Assembly: GCA_964553705.1 (NCBI GenBank)
Contig: CAZKKV010000009.1
Span: 1 to 31,696 of the forward strand
Reading direction: 5' to 3'
Source of the DNA: CAYXNZ01 sp964553705
Lineage (GTDB): Bacteria; Patescibacteriota; Patescibacteriia; Patescibacteriales; GWC2-42-12
DNA length: 31,696 nucleotides
Shown: positions 22,701 through 31,091 of the stretch, piece after piece
How positions within the stretch are numbered: the stretch's first letter is position 1
Layout: each line of letters opens with the position of its first letter
Position numbers and translations under genes: made by a program
The notes under the pieces: generated by a model
Database searches by the model: none
What the model was told of the DNA's origin: nothing
Seen by the model: only the letters and a program-made list of their open reading frames with translations

Positions 22701-24759
22701 GACACATATCAGTCGAGATACAGGCTTCAACTGTATTATAACCGCTACAATTTAAAATATTACTATCAGCCGCAGTTGAAAAAGTCCAACCAAAAACACA
22801 TTCAGAAACCGCCTCTTTTGAGCATTCTCCTTCATCGCGACAAATACCAGCCCAATAAGTATCTGAGCTACAACACTCTTCGCCTAAATAACATTGATCA
22901 GAAGATGAACAAGTGCCAACTGTAAATTGTAAAGTATTGCTGTTATTACCATCTTTTACTACTTTAAACGAACCAGTTTGAGCTTCTGTTGGCACCTGAG
23001 TTTCTATCTTTTGGCTAGTCCAACTACTAATAAAAGTATCGCTAATTTCATTATAAAAAACCGTCTTACCGTCATCTTGATTATCGCCAAAATTATCGCC
23101 ATAAACACTAACCGCCTGACCGACTGGACCATTGTGCGGATCCAATAAACATGTTCCTGGACCTGGATCTCCATTAGTCACTGTAAAATCAGCTGGTTCG
23201 CTAACACGACCATCTTTGTTTGTTACTATAACTTTGTAGTCGCCCAAATCAACCTTTGGCACCTTAACTATAATATAAGTATCCTGCCAAAATTTTTCTA
23301 AACATTCCTCAACAAAATCTATATCCGCATAAATCAAATTATCTGGATCTGCTGGTAAATAAAATTGAACTAAACTGGAATCAGTATAATAATTTTTAAA
23401 ATTACTGCCATAAATAGTAACATACTGACCAATCGGTCCTTTTTCAGGATTAATATAATCTATCTTTGGATTATCCGCAGAGTCATACAAAACTTCAAAA
23501 AATAAACTGTTAGAATTTTTTTCATCAATATTAACAAAGATCGAATTGTCGCCAGAATTAATATTTGGCACAACAGCCTCAACTGACATGTCAGCCCAAT
23601 TGGAAATACTATCAGCCTTTATATTATTTGCTTCATTGCCAAATAGCACTTGTTTTTCTGAACCAGCAAAAGAAATCCCTTCTAACGCAAAAACGTCACC
23701 ATAATATCCTTTCTCAGGCTCTACTAAACAAAGACCTGGGCGAACCATATTGTTAACATCAAAATCGTTAATTACCGGACCTCGACTATCAATAGTCGTA
23801 TCGCTTTCACTGTCTGTTCGGACAACTTTAATCGGACCGTCAACAGCTTCATCAGGCACAATTACAATTATTTGATTATCTTGCCAGTAGTTAATACAAT
23901 TAGCATTAACTTCATTGGGGAAGGAAGCTATCTGGTCATCAGCGTCGCCAAATAATTCACCATCATTATCAGTGTCCTTGCCAGCAAAAATTACTTCGCC
24001 AACCGAATCCCCAAAATAACGACCACCCACAGTAATCAAATTTCCTGGCGCACCATTAGGCGTGTTATCAACATCAACTGGACTAATCCACTCAATAACC
24101 GGCGCGCCCAAACATTCGCAATCCTGATCTGATTTACATTCTAAATAGGCTTGGCACATATCACTAGAAACCTCGCATTCGGAAGTAACAGGATCTCCAT
24201 CGCAAGAATCGCCATATCCGCCCTTTTCGTGACAATAACAGTCATTACCACAATACTCATTTTCATCGCAAAAACCACTATCAATATCACATTCAGGTGT
24301 TAAAGTATTGGCATCACAACGAGTTAAAGTCGAATATCCACCGCCAGGAAAAGACGTGTCGTCAAGATATCCACCGCCAGGAAGAGACGTACTAGTGGCT
24401 TCCATTATTTTTGATAAAATAAAACTGGCAATGGCAAAAGCCGACAAACAGATTATTAAACCGATAACTGCGCCAATTAATACTTTTTTCGCTTGATCAA
24501 TTTTTTCTGAATTCCCCTCAGCGCTCATCCAAAGCCAGCCGGCATAAACAATCAGTCCAACAGCGACTATACCCAAAAACCCCAAAACTATTCTAATAAT
24601 ATTGGCTATAATAATTCGTGGATCCTCTTGTCCCAAACCAGTCATTTCCCCATATTCTAAACCCAAACTATCATCTGCAGCCAAAGAAAAATGAGCCGAG
24701 ATGCAACAAACAATCACTAGAAAAATGAAGATTAATACGGTTTTAATAATTTGCGGCAT
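19753..24759 (-). CDS. Giant pilin-module adhesin (TIG, Cys-rich, Big_5-like and FN3 domains)
   Basis: 1668 aa. A signal peptide (1-28) is followed by a VirB2/TrbC-like pilin module with two membrane helices (about 50-78 and 91-117; DPRIIIANIIRIVLGFLGI, then VYAGWLWMSAEGN), a Gly/Pro hinge, and a first Cys block. Four IPT/TIG domains follow (about 220-615; GPIGQYVTIYGSNF and GPVGQAVSVYGDNF are typical). Next come a long Cys-rich region (about 615-1120), a bacterial Ig-like Big_5-type domain (PEITQVNPADNAVDV, about 1130-1330), and two fibronectin type-III domains at the end (SWLSVSGAAGYKLYYGKTSG). The order indicates an anchored, extended, disulfide-rich surface adhesin, plausible for host-cell contact. 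It is followed by the thrombospondin-repeat genes in the same operon. Confidence 0.88.
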   Translation of the reverse strand: MPQIIKTVLIFIFLVIVCCISAHFSLAADDSLGLEYGEMTGLGQEDPRIIIANIIRIVLGFLGIVAVGLIVYAGWLWMSAEGNSEKIDQAKKVLIGAVIGLIICLSAFAIASFILSKIMEATSTSLPGGGYLDDTSFPGGGYSTLTRCDANTLTPECDIDSGFCDENEYCGNDCYCHEKGGYGDSCDGDPVTSECEVSSDMCQAYLECKSDQDCECLGAPVIEWISPVDVDNTPNGAPGNLITVGGRYFGDSVGEVIFAGKDTDNDGELFGDADDQIASFPNEVNANCINYWQDNQIIVIVPDEAVDGPIKVVRTDSESDTTIDSRGPVINDFDVNNMVRPGLCLVEPEKGYYGDVFALEGISFAGSEKQVLFGNEANNIKADSISNWADMSVEAVVPNINSGDNSIFVNIDEKNSNSLFFEVLYDSADNPKIDYINPEKGPIGQYVTIYGSNFKNYYTDSSLVQFYLPADPDNLIYADIDFVEECLEKFWQDTYIIVKVPKVDLGDYKVIVTNKDGRVSEPADFTVTNGDPGPGTCLLDPHNGPVGQAVSVYGDNFGDNQDDGKTVFYNEISDTFISSWTSQKIETQVPTEAQTGSFKVVKDGNNSNTLQFTVGTCSSSDQCYLGEECCSSDTYWAGICRDEGECSKEAVSECVFGWTFSTAADSNILNCSGYNTVEACISTDMCPNSPGQCQTRSEASAGECGDDYCNNNYVECDNNCVYDGSINQCKLDNQSCDEFNSSLILSYKAECRLVDNQVIWQIDSNEISCPIGSFLDTNNWCSVGVLGVPEECSLCENDFECQESQCVIDNQICPDNSTCDNNECVLDNSVCECCCRVGYDAQDCCAGLTCNPGNCGPGAPDYGLCTGCRVIIDGQVNQVVSDQACNCYGQPSRYCEVNDSDYPLGVCEDQVGQGESCDADSSLASCQVNNSMCQTGLYCEQDSCTCQVGGSFGDSCDGDLGQSDCQINNSMCQTGLYCEQDSCTCQVGGGGSGDLCENESVPACSIGESSCLDSLECLNNDSDDCRCCCNPADDQCSAPLECWANQTPCEGPSRGLCCGCSSDSQCSGGIDGCGNDSCCRARPEITQVNPADNAVDVCKNILISATFDQEMDIASFAENFIVAGDYGENQCPSGTNFLASENKIKNKFIAKIVQILKPVFGERLVVLASENHNYCAIDGKVDGYNNQDGLGVITFAPDNILDTDILYYAIVSGDNNITDSLVSGVSNTHGIGMFGQDNDSFNAKQFINSEIWSFTVGQDICQLDYITVDPASYLFQTAYNNPVDDDLNSAEYDTEKDGDKVFYAQALTSSGEAIVSFSGIYSWDWDWQIDNTAVVDFADGNQEANSSHQIILAQNQQDAKTTIYAKATVNEDIILNPSTVGQEETGEAEIYVFMCANPWPPTSITNYWTPWQDNASNCSPGLEGTGCIDNNFELYYCRDAGDIGTADDLPAILNDTIVRGYSDSLNLLKEYYFLREDMPLTTVITVSDQQTGGKVAVSWLSVSGAAGYKLYYGKTSGSYDNFLDVENVTSKIISGLTNGQIYYFTVTAYYSTKAESEYSNEASVTPTDSTSPSAITNLDGSAGDSMVSLNWSEKEDAVTYKIYYGTASGLYGDITEIDSTDSCENYNCDYSLEDLVNTTDYYITITALDVYENESSKSNEINLTPISN
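21793..21975. repeat. 117-bp tandem duplication inside the Cys-rich region of the adhesin
   Basis: A 66-base stretch at 21793-21858 recurs identically at 21910-21975, period 117 bp (39 codons, in frame). It encodes the unit NSMCQTGLYCEQDSCTCQV twice. DNA-level identity implies a recent duplication or gene conversion. Confidence 0.85.
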
Positions 24760-24776
24760 GATATTGTTTTAAAAAT

Positions 24777-26510
24777 TTATTGGCAACTTTCACCTGTACT
24801 CGGCTGACCATTACAACACGAAGGGTTGCCAGTTACTCCTAACCCCGAACAAGGGCTATAACAATTTTGATAAACATCCTTTACGTTAGAATTTATTTGC
24901 GGTAAATAACTTGTATTTTCATTAAATTGATCGTGGTTAATGGTTACCGTAGTTTGCTTATTAATCACATTGTCGTCTTTTTCTATCCAATAATTTAACT
25001 GGCCAATAGGATCGCTAACAATAGTAATACTAGTCGTGTTTAAACTTCGACTCATCATTAATTTATCAAAACTAGCTTCTGGACTTATATTCAAATCCAC
25101 ATTTAGCTCGTCTATATATGGATTGATGCCAATTATTGTTGGAGCTATTATATCTATCTCGTTGTTGGTGCTAAACATCCATGTATAATCATCTCCTTGT
25201 GTGTCTTGACTGGGGCTATTTTCGTCATAAGCTACTAATCCGCTTTGTGATTCAGGACCCTGCGCTATGTCGTTTTTATTACCATCCAAAGAATTATCCG
25301 CCATATCGACTATGCCCTCGTATGGAAAAGCCGAAGCAGCCTCGCCTAGAACTATCAAAGTAGCCGCCTTAACTAGAGTCGACAAATTTTTATCTCCAGG
25401 TAAACAATAGATAGTATCACCGCAAGAATTCACGCCGCATTTATCTTCAGTTAAAAATTCAATTGTTTTATATTGATTAGAAATGTAAAAATTTCCAGCC
25501 ACTATACTCGAGTTTGTTTCATTTTGAATTATTATATTGCTAAATCCACTATCGCTAGAACCGCTAGCTGCAGTCGGATCTACTGCTTCATTAAAATTAA
25601 TTTGGATAATCACGTTTCTCGGCTCAGTCGATGCTGGTTGCGGAATTATACTTTTTACTTGGGGCGGTGTAGTATCAACAGATGTTCCGACCTCAAAAGA
25701 CCAGTCATAAGCAATCTCGCCCATTGCGCCAGGGAAAGCTTCTTCTCCGTTAGCTTTTTGGATATTACTTGACAGGGCTACGCTATACCAAATTTTTTCC
25801 GAAAAACTACCCAAATATTGATCTGGTTTAAAAACAAACGTTTTATCATCATCAGTTTTAAATGCGCTAACCTCGGCCACAAAAGGGCCAGTGGAACCAT
25901 CAACGGTTTTATAAATTTTTATATTATCAGCATTAATATCTTCATCACTCATAATAGTCGCGACATTCATTGACTCCTTGAATGTGATGACAATTTTTGT
26001 ATTTCGGGGCAAGTCTTTCTGATTACGTGCCGGGTAGTGCGATTCTATAATGCCGGAACCAAGAGCGGCAATGCCTCCGCCACTAATACCTGGACCACCA
26101 GCAACATTAATATTATCGGTCATCGTGTCTAACAACTTGTTAAAAATAAAACTGGCAATAGCAAAAGAAGACAAAGCAATTATCAAACCAATAATTGCAT
26201 TTTTTAAAATCATTTTAGCTTTTTCAATTTTTTCTTCATTACCCTCGCTAGACATCCAAAGCCAACCAGCGTAAACAATCAACCCAACAGCGATTATACC
26301 CAAAAAGCCCAAAGCTATTCTGATAATATTAGCGACGATTATTCTCGGGTCATTATCCCCCAAGCCTGTTTGCTCAGCATATTCCAAGCCAACGTCTATT
26401 TCGGCAGCTGATACAATGTGAACAGAAAATAAAAAAACAGCCATAAACATAGCCGTTAAACACAAGGCTTTTCTTATATTCTTTTTATTAACAATATACT
26501 TATTTGGCAT
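24777..26510 (-). CDS. Pilin-module surface protein with Ig-like (Big_5-type) domains
   Basis: 577 aa paralogue of the giant adhesin. A signal sequence (about 1-35) is followed by nearly the same pilin-like module (about 38-130; DPRIIVANIIRIALGFLGI, VYAGWLWMSSEGN). Three Ig-like domains of the Big_5 type follow (about 155-275, 285-440 and 455-545; recognisable by 'PxxxxxxxPRN...I.FxExM' patterns). A short Cys-rich end reads NCYSPCSGLG, then PSCC. It lacks the TIG and FN3 domains. It is the first gene of the leftward train, 17 bases before the giant protein, and faces rel across a divergent promoter region. A TTGACA on the minus strand at 26565-26570 lacks a good -10 partner. Confidence 0.87.
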   Translation of the reverse strand: MPNKYIVNKKNIRKALCLTAMFMAVFLFSVHIVSAAEIDVGLEYAEQTGLGDNDPRIIVANIIRIALGFLGIIAVGLIVYAGWLWMSSEGNEEKIEKAKMILKNAIIGLIIALSSFAIASFIFNKLLDTMTDNINVAGGPGISGGGIAALGSGIIESHYPARNQKDLPRNTKIVITFKESMNVATIMSDEDINADNIKIYKTVDGSTGPFVAEVSAFKTDDDKTFVFKPDQYLGSFSEKIWYSVALSSNIQKANGEEAFPGAMGEIAYDWSFEVGTSVDTTPPQVKSIIPQPASTEPRNVIIQINFNEAVDPTAASGSSDSGFSNIIIQNETNSSIVAGNFYISNQYKTIEFLTEDKCGVNSCGDTIYCLPGDKNLSTLVKAATLIVLGEAASAFPYEGIVDMADNSLDGNKNDIAQGPESQSGLVAYDENSPSQDTQGDDYTWMFSTNNEIDIIAPTIIGINPYIDELNVDLNISPEASFDKLMMSRSLNTTSITIVSDPIGQLNYWIEKDDNVINKQTTVTINHDQFNENTSYLPQINSNVKDVYQNCYSPCSGLGVTGNPSCCNGQPSTGESCQ

Positions 26511-26578
26511 GGGGTAATTCTATAATTATACAAATGTAAATTAAATGGTTTTACTAAAATATTGTGTCAACCTTTCTT

Positions 26579-26607
26579 TTGACTTTTGCACAATTTTATA
26601 ATATTAT
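26579..26607 (+). promoter_or_regulatory. Promoter of rel
   Basis: TTGACT (26579-26584), a 17-base spacer, and TATTAT (26602-26607). The leader of about 27 bases contains a modest GAGG Shine-Dalgarno eight bases before ATG 26641. Confidence 0.65.
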
Positions 26608-26640
26608 TATAACATAATTAAAACTTTTGAGGCAAACACA

Positions 26641-28107
26641 ATGACTATAGATAGAATTGTAAGCAAATTTAAGGAATATAATACGGATACTGACACTGCC
26701 TTGTTGGAACTTGCCTGCGAGTTCGCCCAAAAAGCTCATCAAAACCAAAAAAGAAAAAACGGCGAACCGTATATCCAGCACAGTCTGCACACGGCGTTTG
26801 TTTTGGTAAACATGAAAGCCGACTTAAACACAACTATTGCTGGCCTATTGCATGACGTCCCAGAAGATACTGAATACACTTTAGCAGATATAGAAAAAGA
26901 CTTTGGTAAAGAAATTTCTGTTTTAGTCGAAGGCATAACCAAATTAAGCAAAATCAAATATCGTGGCATTGAACGATACAGAGAAAGTTTGAAAAAAATG
27001 TTTTTGTCAATGGCTCAGGATTTAAGAGTTATCTTGATTAAATTTGCCGATCGTCTACACAACTTACGGACATTAGATGCTCTACCGCAAGAAAAACGTC
27101 TACGTATAGCTAGAGAAACATTAGAAATTTACGCTCCAATTGCTGGGTTACTCGGTATCTGGCATTTGAAATGGCAAATGGAAGACATCTGCTTTAAACA
27201 TCTTTACCCAGAAGAATATAAAAAATTAGAATATAAATACGAAGTTGAAAAAAAACTTGAGCACAATAGGTTTATCCAAAAAATAAAAAATATTTTAGGC
27301 ACCAAACTAAAAGATTCAGACATTGAACACGAAATAACCAGTCGCTTCAAGCATCTTTACAGCATCTGGCGAAAAATGCAGGATAAACACCGACATTTTG
27401 ATGAAATTTATGATGTATTTGCCTTGCGAATAGTCGTGCCAACAATAGCTGACTGCTATAAAGTCCTGGGTATTATCCATTCAATCTGGCGACCAAAAAC
27501 CAGTCGCTTCAAAGATTATATTGCTGTGCCAAAACCAAATGGCTATCGCAGTCTGCATACCACTGTATTTGGTCCTGACAACAAAGCAGTTGAATTTCAA
27601 ATCAAAACTAAGGAAATGGACGATGAAGCTAAATTCGGAATTTCTGCTCATTGGTACTACAAAAATAAAGCAGGCGATCCCCATGAAGTTAAAAAACAGC
27701 CAACTTGGATACAGGAAATTCTAAATATCCAAAAAGACGCAAAAGATACACACGATTTCTTAAAACAAATAACGTTTGATGTTTTTCAAGATCGAATTTT
27801 TGTTTTTACTCCACACAGCGATGTCTTTGATCTGCCAGAAAAATCAACACCTATAGATTTTGCTTTTGCTGTTCATACTGATATTGGGAATCATGCTATT
27901 GGAGCGTTGATTAACGACAAAATGGCCACCCTAGATCAAGAACTCCGCAATGGCGATATGGTCGAAATTATAATTGACAAGAAAAGAAAGGGACCAAACC
28001 AAGACTGGCTAAAATTTGTAAAAACTTCACGAGCAAAAAGTAAAATCAAGCAATCGGAAAAATACAATGTATTAGAAAATATCAAAAAATTTATCCCTAA
28101 AATGTAA
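26641..28107 (+). CDS. relA: (p)ppGpp synthetase/hydrolase of the Rel/SpoT family, short form
   Basis: 488 aa. The HD hydrolase domain (about 20-160) has YIQHSLH, HD at 71-72 followed by ED at 75-76, and FADRLHNLRTL. The synthetase domain (about 225-345) has RFKDYIAVPKPNGYRSLHTT, VEFQIKT (E318) and SAHW. A TGS domain (about 380-448) ends the recognisable part. The helical, Zn-finger/RIS and ACT domains that make typical Rel proteins ~730 aa are absent, so ribosome-coupled control is probably altered. Both catalytic motif sets look intact, implying a bifunctional stringent-response enzyme. It is read divergently from the pilin-adhesin train and followed closely by a small strong-SD ORF. Confidence 0.93.
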   Translation: MTIDRIVSKFKEYNTDTDTALLELACEFAQKAHQNQKRKNGEPYIQHSLHTAFVLVNMKADLNTTIAGLLHDVPEDTEYTLADIEKDFGKEISVLVEGITKLSKIKYRGIERYRESLKKMFLSMAQDLRVILIKFADRLHNLRTLDALPQEKRLRIARETLEIYAPIAGLLGIWHLKWQMEDICFKHLYPEEYKKLEYKYEVEKKLEHNRFIQKIKNILGTKLKDSDIEHEITSRFKHLYSIWRKMQDKHRHFDEIYDVFALRIVVPTIADCYKVLGIIHSIWRPKTSRFKDYIAVPKPNGYRSLHTTVFGPDNKAVEFQIKTKEMDDEAKFGISAHWYYKNKAGDPHEVKKQPTWIQEILNIQKDAKDTHDFLKQITFDVFQDRIFVFTPHSDVFDLPEKSTPIDFAFAVHTDIGNHAIGALINDKMATLDQELRNGDMVEIIIDKKRKGPNQDWLKFVKTSRAKSKIKQSEKYNVLENIKKFIPKM

Positions 28108-28117
28108 TTGTTTTTTT

Positions 28118-28126
28118 AAAGGAGGT
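28118..28126 (+). promoter_or_regulatory. Perfect Shine-Dalgarno before a small interrupted ORF
   Basis: AAAGGAGGT six bases before ATG 28133. It is stronger than the site of rel just upstream. Confidence 0.75.
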
Positions 28127-28132
28127 AGACCA

Positions 28133-28285
28133 ATGAAAGAATATATTTAAGAAGAGGATCTCATTTCAACTTACGAAGATCCAACATGCTTTTCTAGAAA
28201 AGTTAAAAAAATGAAGGAGCTAGACCCTGAGGGCAAAAATGTCAACAAAAGAGCAAAAAAATATTCTAAAAAACGAAAAAAATGA
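28133..28285 (+). pseudogene. Small basic-protein ORF interrupted by UAA after codon 5
   Basis: ATG 28133 starts MKEYI, then UAA (28148-28150). The same frame then stays open as EEDLISTYEDPTCFSRKVKK and a Lys-rich tail ending SKKRKK at UGA 28283-28285 (51 codons counting both stops). The composition after the UAA looks like a real small basic, possibly nucleic-acid-binding protein. Options are a nonsense-mutated gene, a five-residue leader peptide with re-initiation (for instance at ATG 28211, 24 aa), or a sequencing error. It lies 25 bases after rel and is followed by a strong hairpin. No homologue is recognised. Confidence 0.45.
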
Positions 28286-28292
28286 TAAACAA

Positions 28293-28320
28293 AAACCACC
28301 AGTTCTAACACTGGTGGTTT
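28293..28320. terminator. Bidirectional terminator between rel and yqeY units
   Basis: AAACCACCAGT / ACTGGTGGTTT, an 11-bp stem with a 6-base loop, between convergent units. The minus strand continues TTTTTG and the plus strand TTTCTTC. The remaining ~60 bases before yqeY hold nothing visible. Confidence 0.8.
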
Positions 28321-28378
28321 CTTCAATACTTAATACAAGAACTTTATTCTAAACATATATATTTTTGTGCAATAATTA

Positions 28379-28840
28379 TTATTTACTTGCCAAAACTTTT
28401 TTTACTATCTCACCAACCTTATTCCCATCAGCCTTGCCTTTTACTTTCGCCATTGCCTGCCCCATAATTTTACCGAAGTCTTTTATTGTTACCTCGCCTG
28501 CTGAATTAACAACTTCTTCTATAATTTTTTCCAAATCTTCATCACTTAACTGCGCCGGCATGTAAACGGACAATATCTCTAGCTCAGCTTTTTCTTTGTT
28601 AACCAAATCTTCTCGTCCTGCCTGCTCATACGATTCAATTGAATCACGCCTTTTTTTCATTTCACTGCTTATCACTTCTATCACCTGCTCTTCGGATAAT
28701 TCAACTTCACTGCCCTTTCTCAAAGCTATTTCCTTGTTACGCAAAGCCGCAACTAACATTCTCAGAGTAGAAACTTTGTCTGGCTGTTTTTCTTTTATTG
28801 CGCTTATCAAGTTTTGATTTATTTTTTCAAATAATCCCAT
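28379..28840 (-). CDS. yqeY: GatB/YqeY domain protein
   Basis: 153 aa, all-helical. It has the typical N-terminus (ISAIKEKQPDKVSTLRMLVA), the middle SSEMKKRRDSIESYEQAGRE and LSVYMPAQLSDEDLE, and the C-terminal KDFGKIMGQAMAKVKGKADG. It matches the full family length (~150 aa). The C-terminal half resembles the tRNA-interacting tail of GatB, the amidotransferase subunit that makes Gln-tRNA; the cellular role of free YqeY is not settled. Gene order after rpsU is common in bacteria and suggests a link to translation. It starts 10 bases after rpsU and ends the leftward operon. Confidence 0.93.
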   Translation of the reverse strand: MGLFEKINQNLISAIKEKQPDKVSTLRMLVAALRNKEIALRKGSEVELSEEQVIEVISSEMKKRRDSIESYEQAGREDLVNKEKAELEILSVYMPAQLSDEDLEKIIEEVVNSAGEVTIKDFGKIMGQAMAKVKGKADGNKVGEIVKKVLASK

Positions 28841-28850
28841 AGTTTTGTTT

Positions 28851-29087
28851 TTACCATCTTTTTCTAGGTTCTTCCTTTAACTTACCAATTTTTCTCAAAT
28901 ATTCCCTTTCGCTTCTAAGCTTTTGGCCAACTAGGGCTCGTAACTTCTGCTTATTTTTATTTATTTTCGGCTGTAAATATTTATTGTGCCTGGCTTGGAG
29001 TAATTTTTTACTTTGTTGCAAACGTTTATTAAATCTTCGCAAAAAGCTTTCAAAACTTTCGCCTTTCTTTCTTTTAAATTCTGTCAC
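28851..29087 (-). CDS. rpsU: Small ribosomal subunit protein bS21
   Basis: 78 aa, slightly longer than the usual ~65-70. KGESFESFLRRFNKRLQQSK is the typical core, followed by a long basic helix ending LKEEPRKRW. The start is GTG 29087, supported by AAGGTG about five bases upstream (one of few Shine-Dalgarno sites on a standard gene here). bS21 binds the 30S platform near the anti-Shine-Dalgarno and helps initiation, which is relevant in a genome where many genes lack that signal. It lies in an operon with yqeY downstream and hisS upstream. Confidence 0.9.
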   Translation of the reverse strand: MTEFKRKKGESFESFLRRFNKRLQQSKKLLQARHNKYLQPKINKNKQKLRALVGQKLRSEREYLRKIGKLKEEPRKRW

Positions 29088-29129
29088 AATTACACCTTCC
29101 TTTCTAGATTATAATTTTTTATTTATTAT

Positions 29130-30503
29130 TTATTCACCGTTTCTAGCTGTTAGTCTCTTTTCAATTTCACTAACAACTTTTTTGTAATCAACTATTTCCT
29201 GGTTACCAGACTCCATGTCGCGTATAATTATTGTACCATCCATTATTTCTTTCTGTCCCAGTATTAAACAATATTTTACTCCCAAACGATTAGCCATTTC
29301 AAGCTGGGCCTTTAGGCTATCCTTGACAAAAGACTGTCTAACACTATAACCAGCACGTCTTAACTCTTCAAAAAATACCATTGCTTTTCTTTTGGCTGCT
29401 TCGCCTAATTGGGCTAAAAATAAATCCAGTCGGTGATTATCTCTGATCGGTATGTTATTTTCTTTAATTTTGATAATTACTCTCTCTATGCCAATTGCAA
29501 AACCGCAACCAGGCGTCGGCTGACCACCCATAAATTCTACTAAATCGTCATATCTGCCACCAGCAGCCAAAGCTAATTGCCGACTAGCATCTCTTGTCTC
29601 ATCGCCTGATTCAACTGGCCAAACTTCAAAAACAGTTTTGGTATAATAATCTAATCCCCTAACTAATCTTGGATTCAAATTATAGGGGATCTCAAGTTCA
29701 TCTAGGTATTCCAAAACTTTAATAAAATGATCTCGGCATTCATTGCATAAGCTATCGATTATTTGAGGTGCATCGGAAGCCAATTCCAAACAACTCTTTT
29801 CTTTGCAGTCCAACAAGCGTAATGGATTTTTGATTAATCTTTTTTTACAATCACCACATAGTTTCGCCCGCCTTCCTCTCTCTTTGTAGTATTCCAATAA
29901 TTTTTCATGATATTCTTTACGGCATTCTGGACAACCAATGCTATTTACCTGCATAATTACTTCTATTTGTAATTCCCTAAAAAAATTATAAGCAACAGCT
30001 ATCATTTGAGCATCTGTCACCGGGCTTGCCTCGCCAATGCTTTCTAAATTAATTTGAGTAAATTGGCGTAAACGTCCTGACTGTGGTTTGTCATGGCGAA
30101 AAACCGGTCCTACCCAATAAAAATTAACTGGTTGTGGCTGATTTATCATGCCATGCTCAATATAAGCTCTGACTAAACTTGGTGTTGCTTCCGGTCTTAA
30201 CGCTACTTTATTACCGCCCTTATCAACAAAGTTATACATTTCTTTGGTGACTATATCACTAGTTTTTCCTGTTGAACGCTCATATAATTCTAAATTCTCC
30301 ATAATTGGAGTATCAATTTTTTTAAAACCATAGGTGCTAGCCAAATCATCCGCTTTCTTTTTTACTAAATCCCAATATTTAAAGTCATCAGGCATAATAT
30401 CCTTCATGCCTCTTAATCGAAAAAAACTTTTTGACTTTCTGCTTCTGGGTATTTTAATCTCCTGTTTATTTATTTTATTCCTATTTTTTATAACCTTAGG
30501 CAT
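29130..30503 (-). CDS. hisS: Histidine-tRNA ligase
   Basis: 457 aa, class II synthetase. A basic N-terminal extension (about 1-28) precedes the usual RLRGMKDIMPDD start. Motif 1 lies around 55-75, motif 2 is VGPVFRHDKPQSGRLRQFTQ, the His-specific motifs are LVRGLDYYTKTVFE and AAGGRYDDL, and motif 3 is GCGFAIGIERV. An insertion domain holds four Cys pairs (CPEC, CGDC, a DCKEKSC pair and CNEC), a probable zinc site seen in a subset of bacterial enzymes. The C-terminal anticodon-binding domain runs from about 360. It charges tRNA-His and lies between lepB and rpsU in one transcription unit. Confidence 0.95.
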   Translation of the reverse strand: MPKVIKNRNKINKQEIKIPRSRKSKSFFRLRGMKDIMPDDFKYWDLVKKKADDLASTYGFKKIDTPIMENLELYERSTGKTSDIVTKEMYNFVDKGGNKVALRPEATPSLVRAYIEHGMINQPQPVNFYWVGPVFRHDKPQSGRLRQFTQINLESIGEASPVTDAQMIAVAYNFFRELQIEVIMQVNSIGCPECRKEYHEKLLEYYKERGRRAKLCGDCKKRLIKNPLRLLDCKEKSCLELASDAPQIIDSLCNECRDHFIKVLEYLDELEIPYNLNPRLVRGLDYYTKTVFEVWPVESGDETRDASRQLALAAGGRYDDLVEFMGGQPTPGCGFAIGIERVIIKIKENNIPIRDNHRLDLFLAQLGEAAKRKAMVFFEELRRAGYSVRQSFVKDSLKAQLEMANRLGVKYCLILGQKEIMDGTIIIRDMESGNQEIVDYKKVVSEIEKRLTARNGE

Positions 30504-30522
30504 AATTACTTAATTATATTTA

Positions 30523-31086
30523 TTAGAATTGATACTCGTGCACTTGAAACAAACTAATTCTATCAAATGGCCATCCTCTCAGTAAAACTTTTCCAATAAT
30601 AAAACTATCATCTACCGAACCAAAACTTCTGGAATCTTTTGATGAGTTGCGATTGTCGCCCAATACATAATACTCGCCATCTTCCAAAACTATAATCTCT
30701 TCGCTCAAGCCATAAGTTTTTGTTTCCGAGTCCAAATAATTTTCACTAAGTTTACTGCCAAACGGACTCTGACTGTTATATATATAAATTTCACCATTTT
30801 TAATTTGCACTTTTTCTCCAGGTAAAGCGATTACTCTTTTAATAAAATATTCTTTCGGATCTCTCGGGTATTTAAAAACAATAACATCACCTCTCTCTGG
30901 AGTAGAGAAACGATAACTTATTTCATCTATAATCAAATATTCCTGATCATAAAAACTAGGTTCCATTGAAGCGCCTTTGACGTAAAAGGGTTGTATCAAA
31001 AAATACCTGATTGGCATTATTATCGCCAGTGATATTACAACCACCTTAATTAACTCAAAAGTAAATCTAAAAAAATTCTTTATCAT
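30523..31086 (-). CDS. lepB: Signal peptidase I
   Basis: 187 aa. One N-terminal membrane helix (about 10-32) is followed by the nucleophile Ser40 in GASMEPSF, the general-base Lys83 in FIKRVIALPGE, and the box GDNRNSSKDSRSFGSV. The short form with a single helix is typical of Gram-positive and CPR enzymes. It removes signal peptides from exported proteins, including presumably the adhesins and secreted proteins encoded in this window. ATG 31086 lies almost on the predicted transcription start of the promoter at 31092-31120, so the mRNA may be leaderless. hisS follows after 19 bases. Confidence 0.95.
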   Translation of the reverse strand: MIKNFFRFTFELIKVVVISLAIIMPIRYFLIQPFYVKGASMEPSFYDQEYLIIDEISYRFSTPERGDVIVFKYPRDPKEYFIKRVIALPGEKVQIKNGEIYIYNSQSPFGSKLSENYLDSETKTYGLSEEIIVLEDGEYYVLGDNRNSSKDSRSFGSVDDSFIIGKVLLRGWPFDRISLFQVHEYQF

Positions 31087-31091
31087 ACGTC

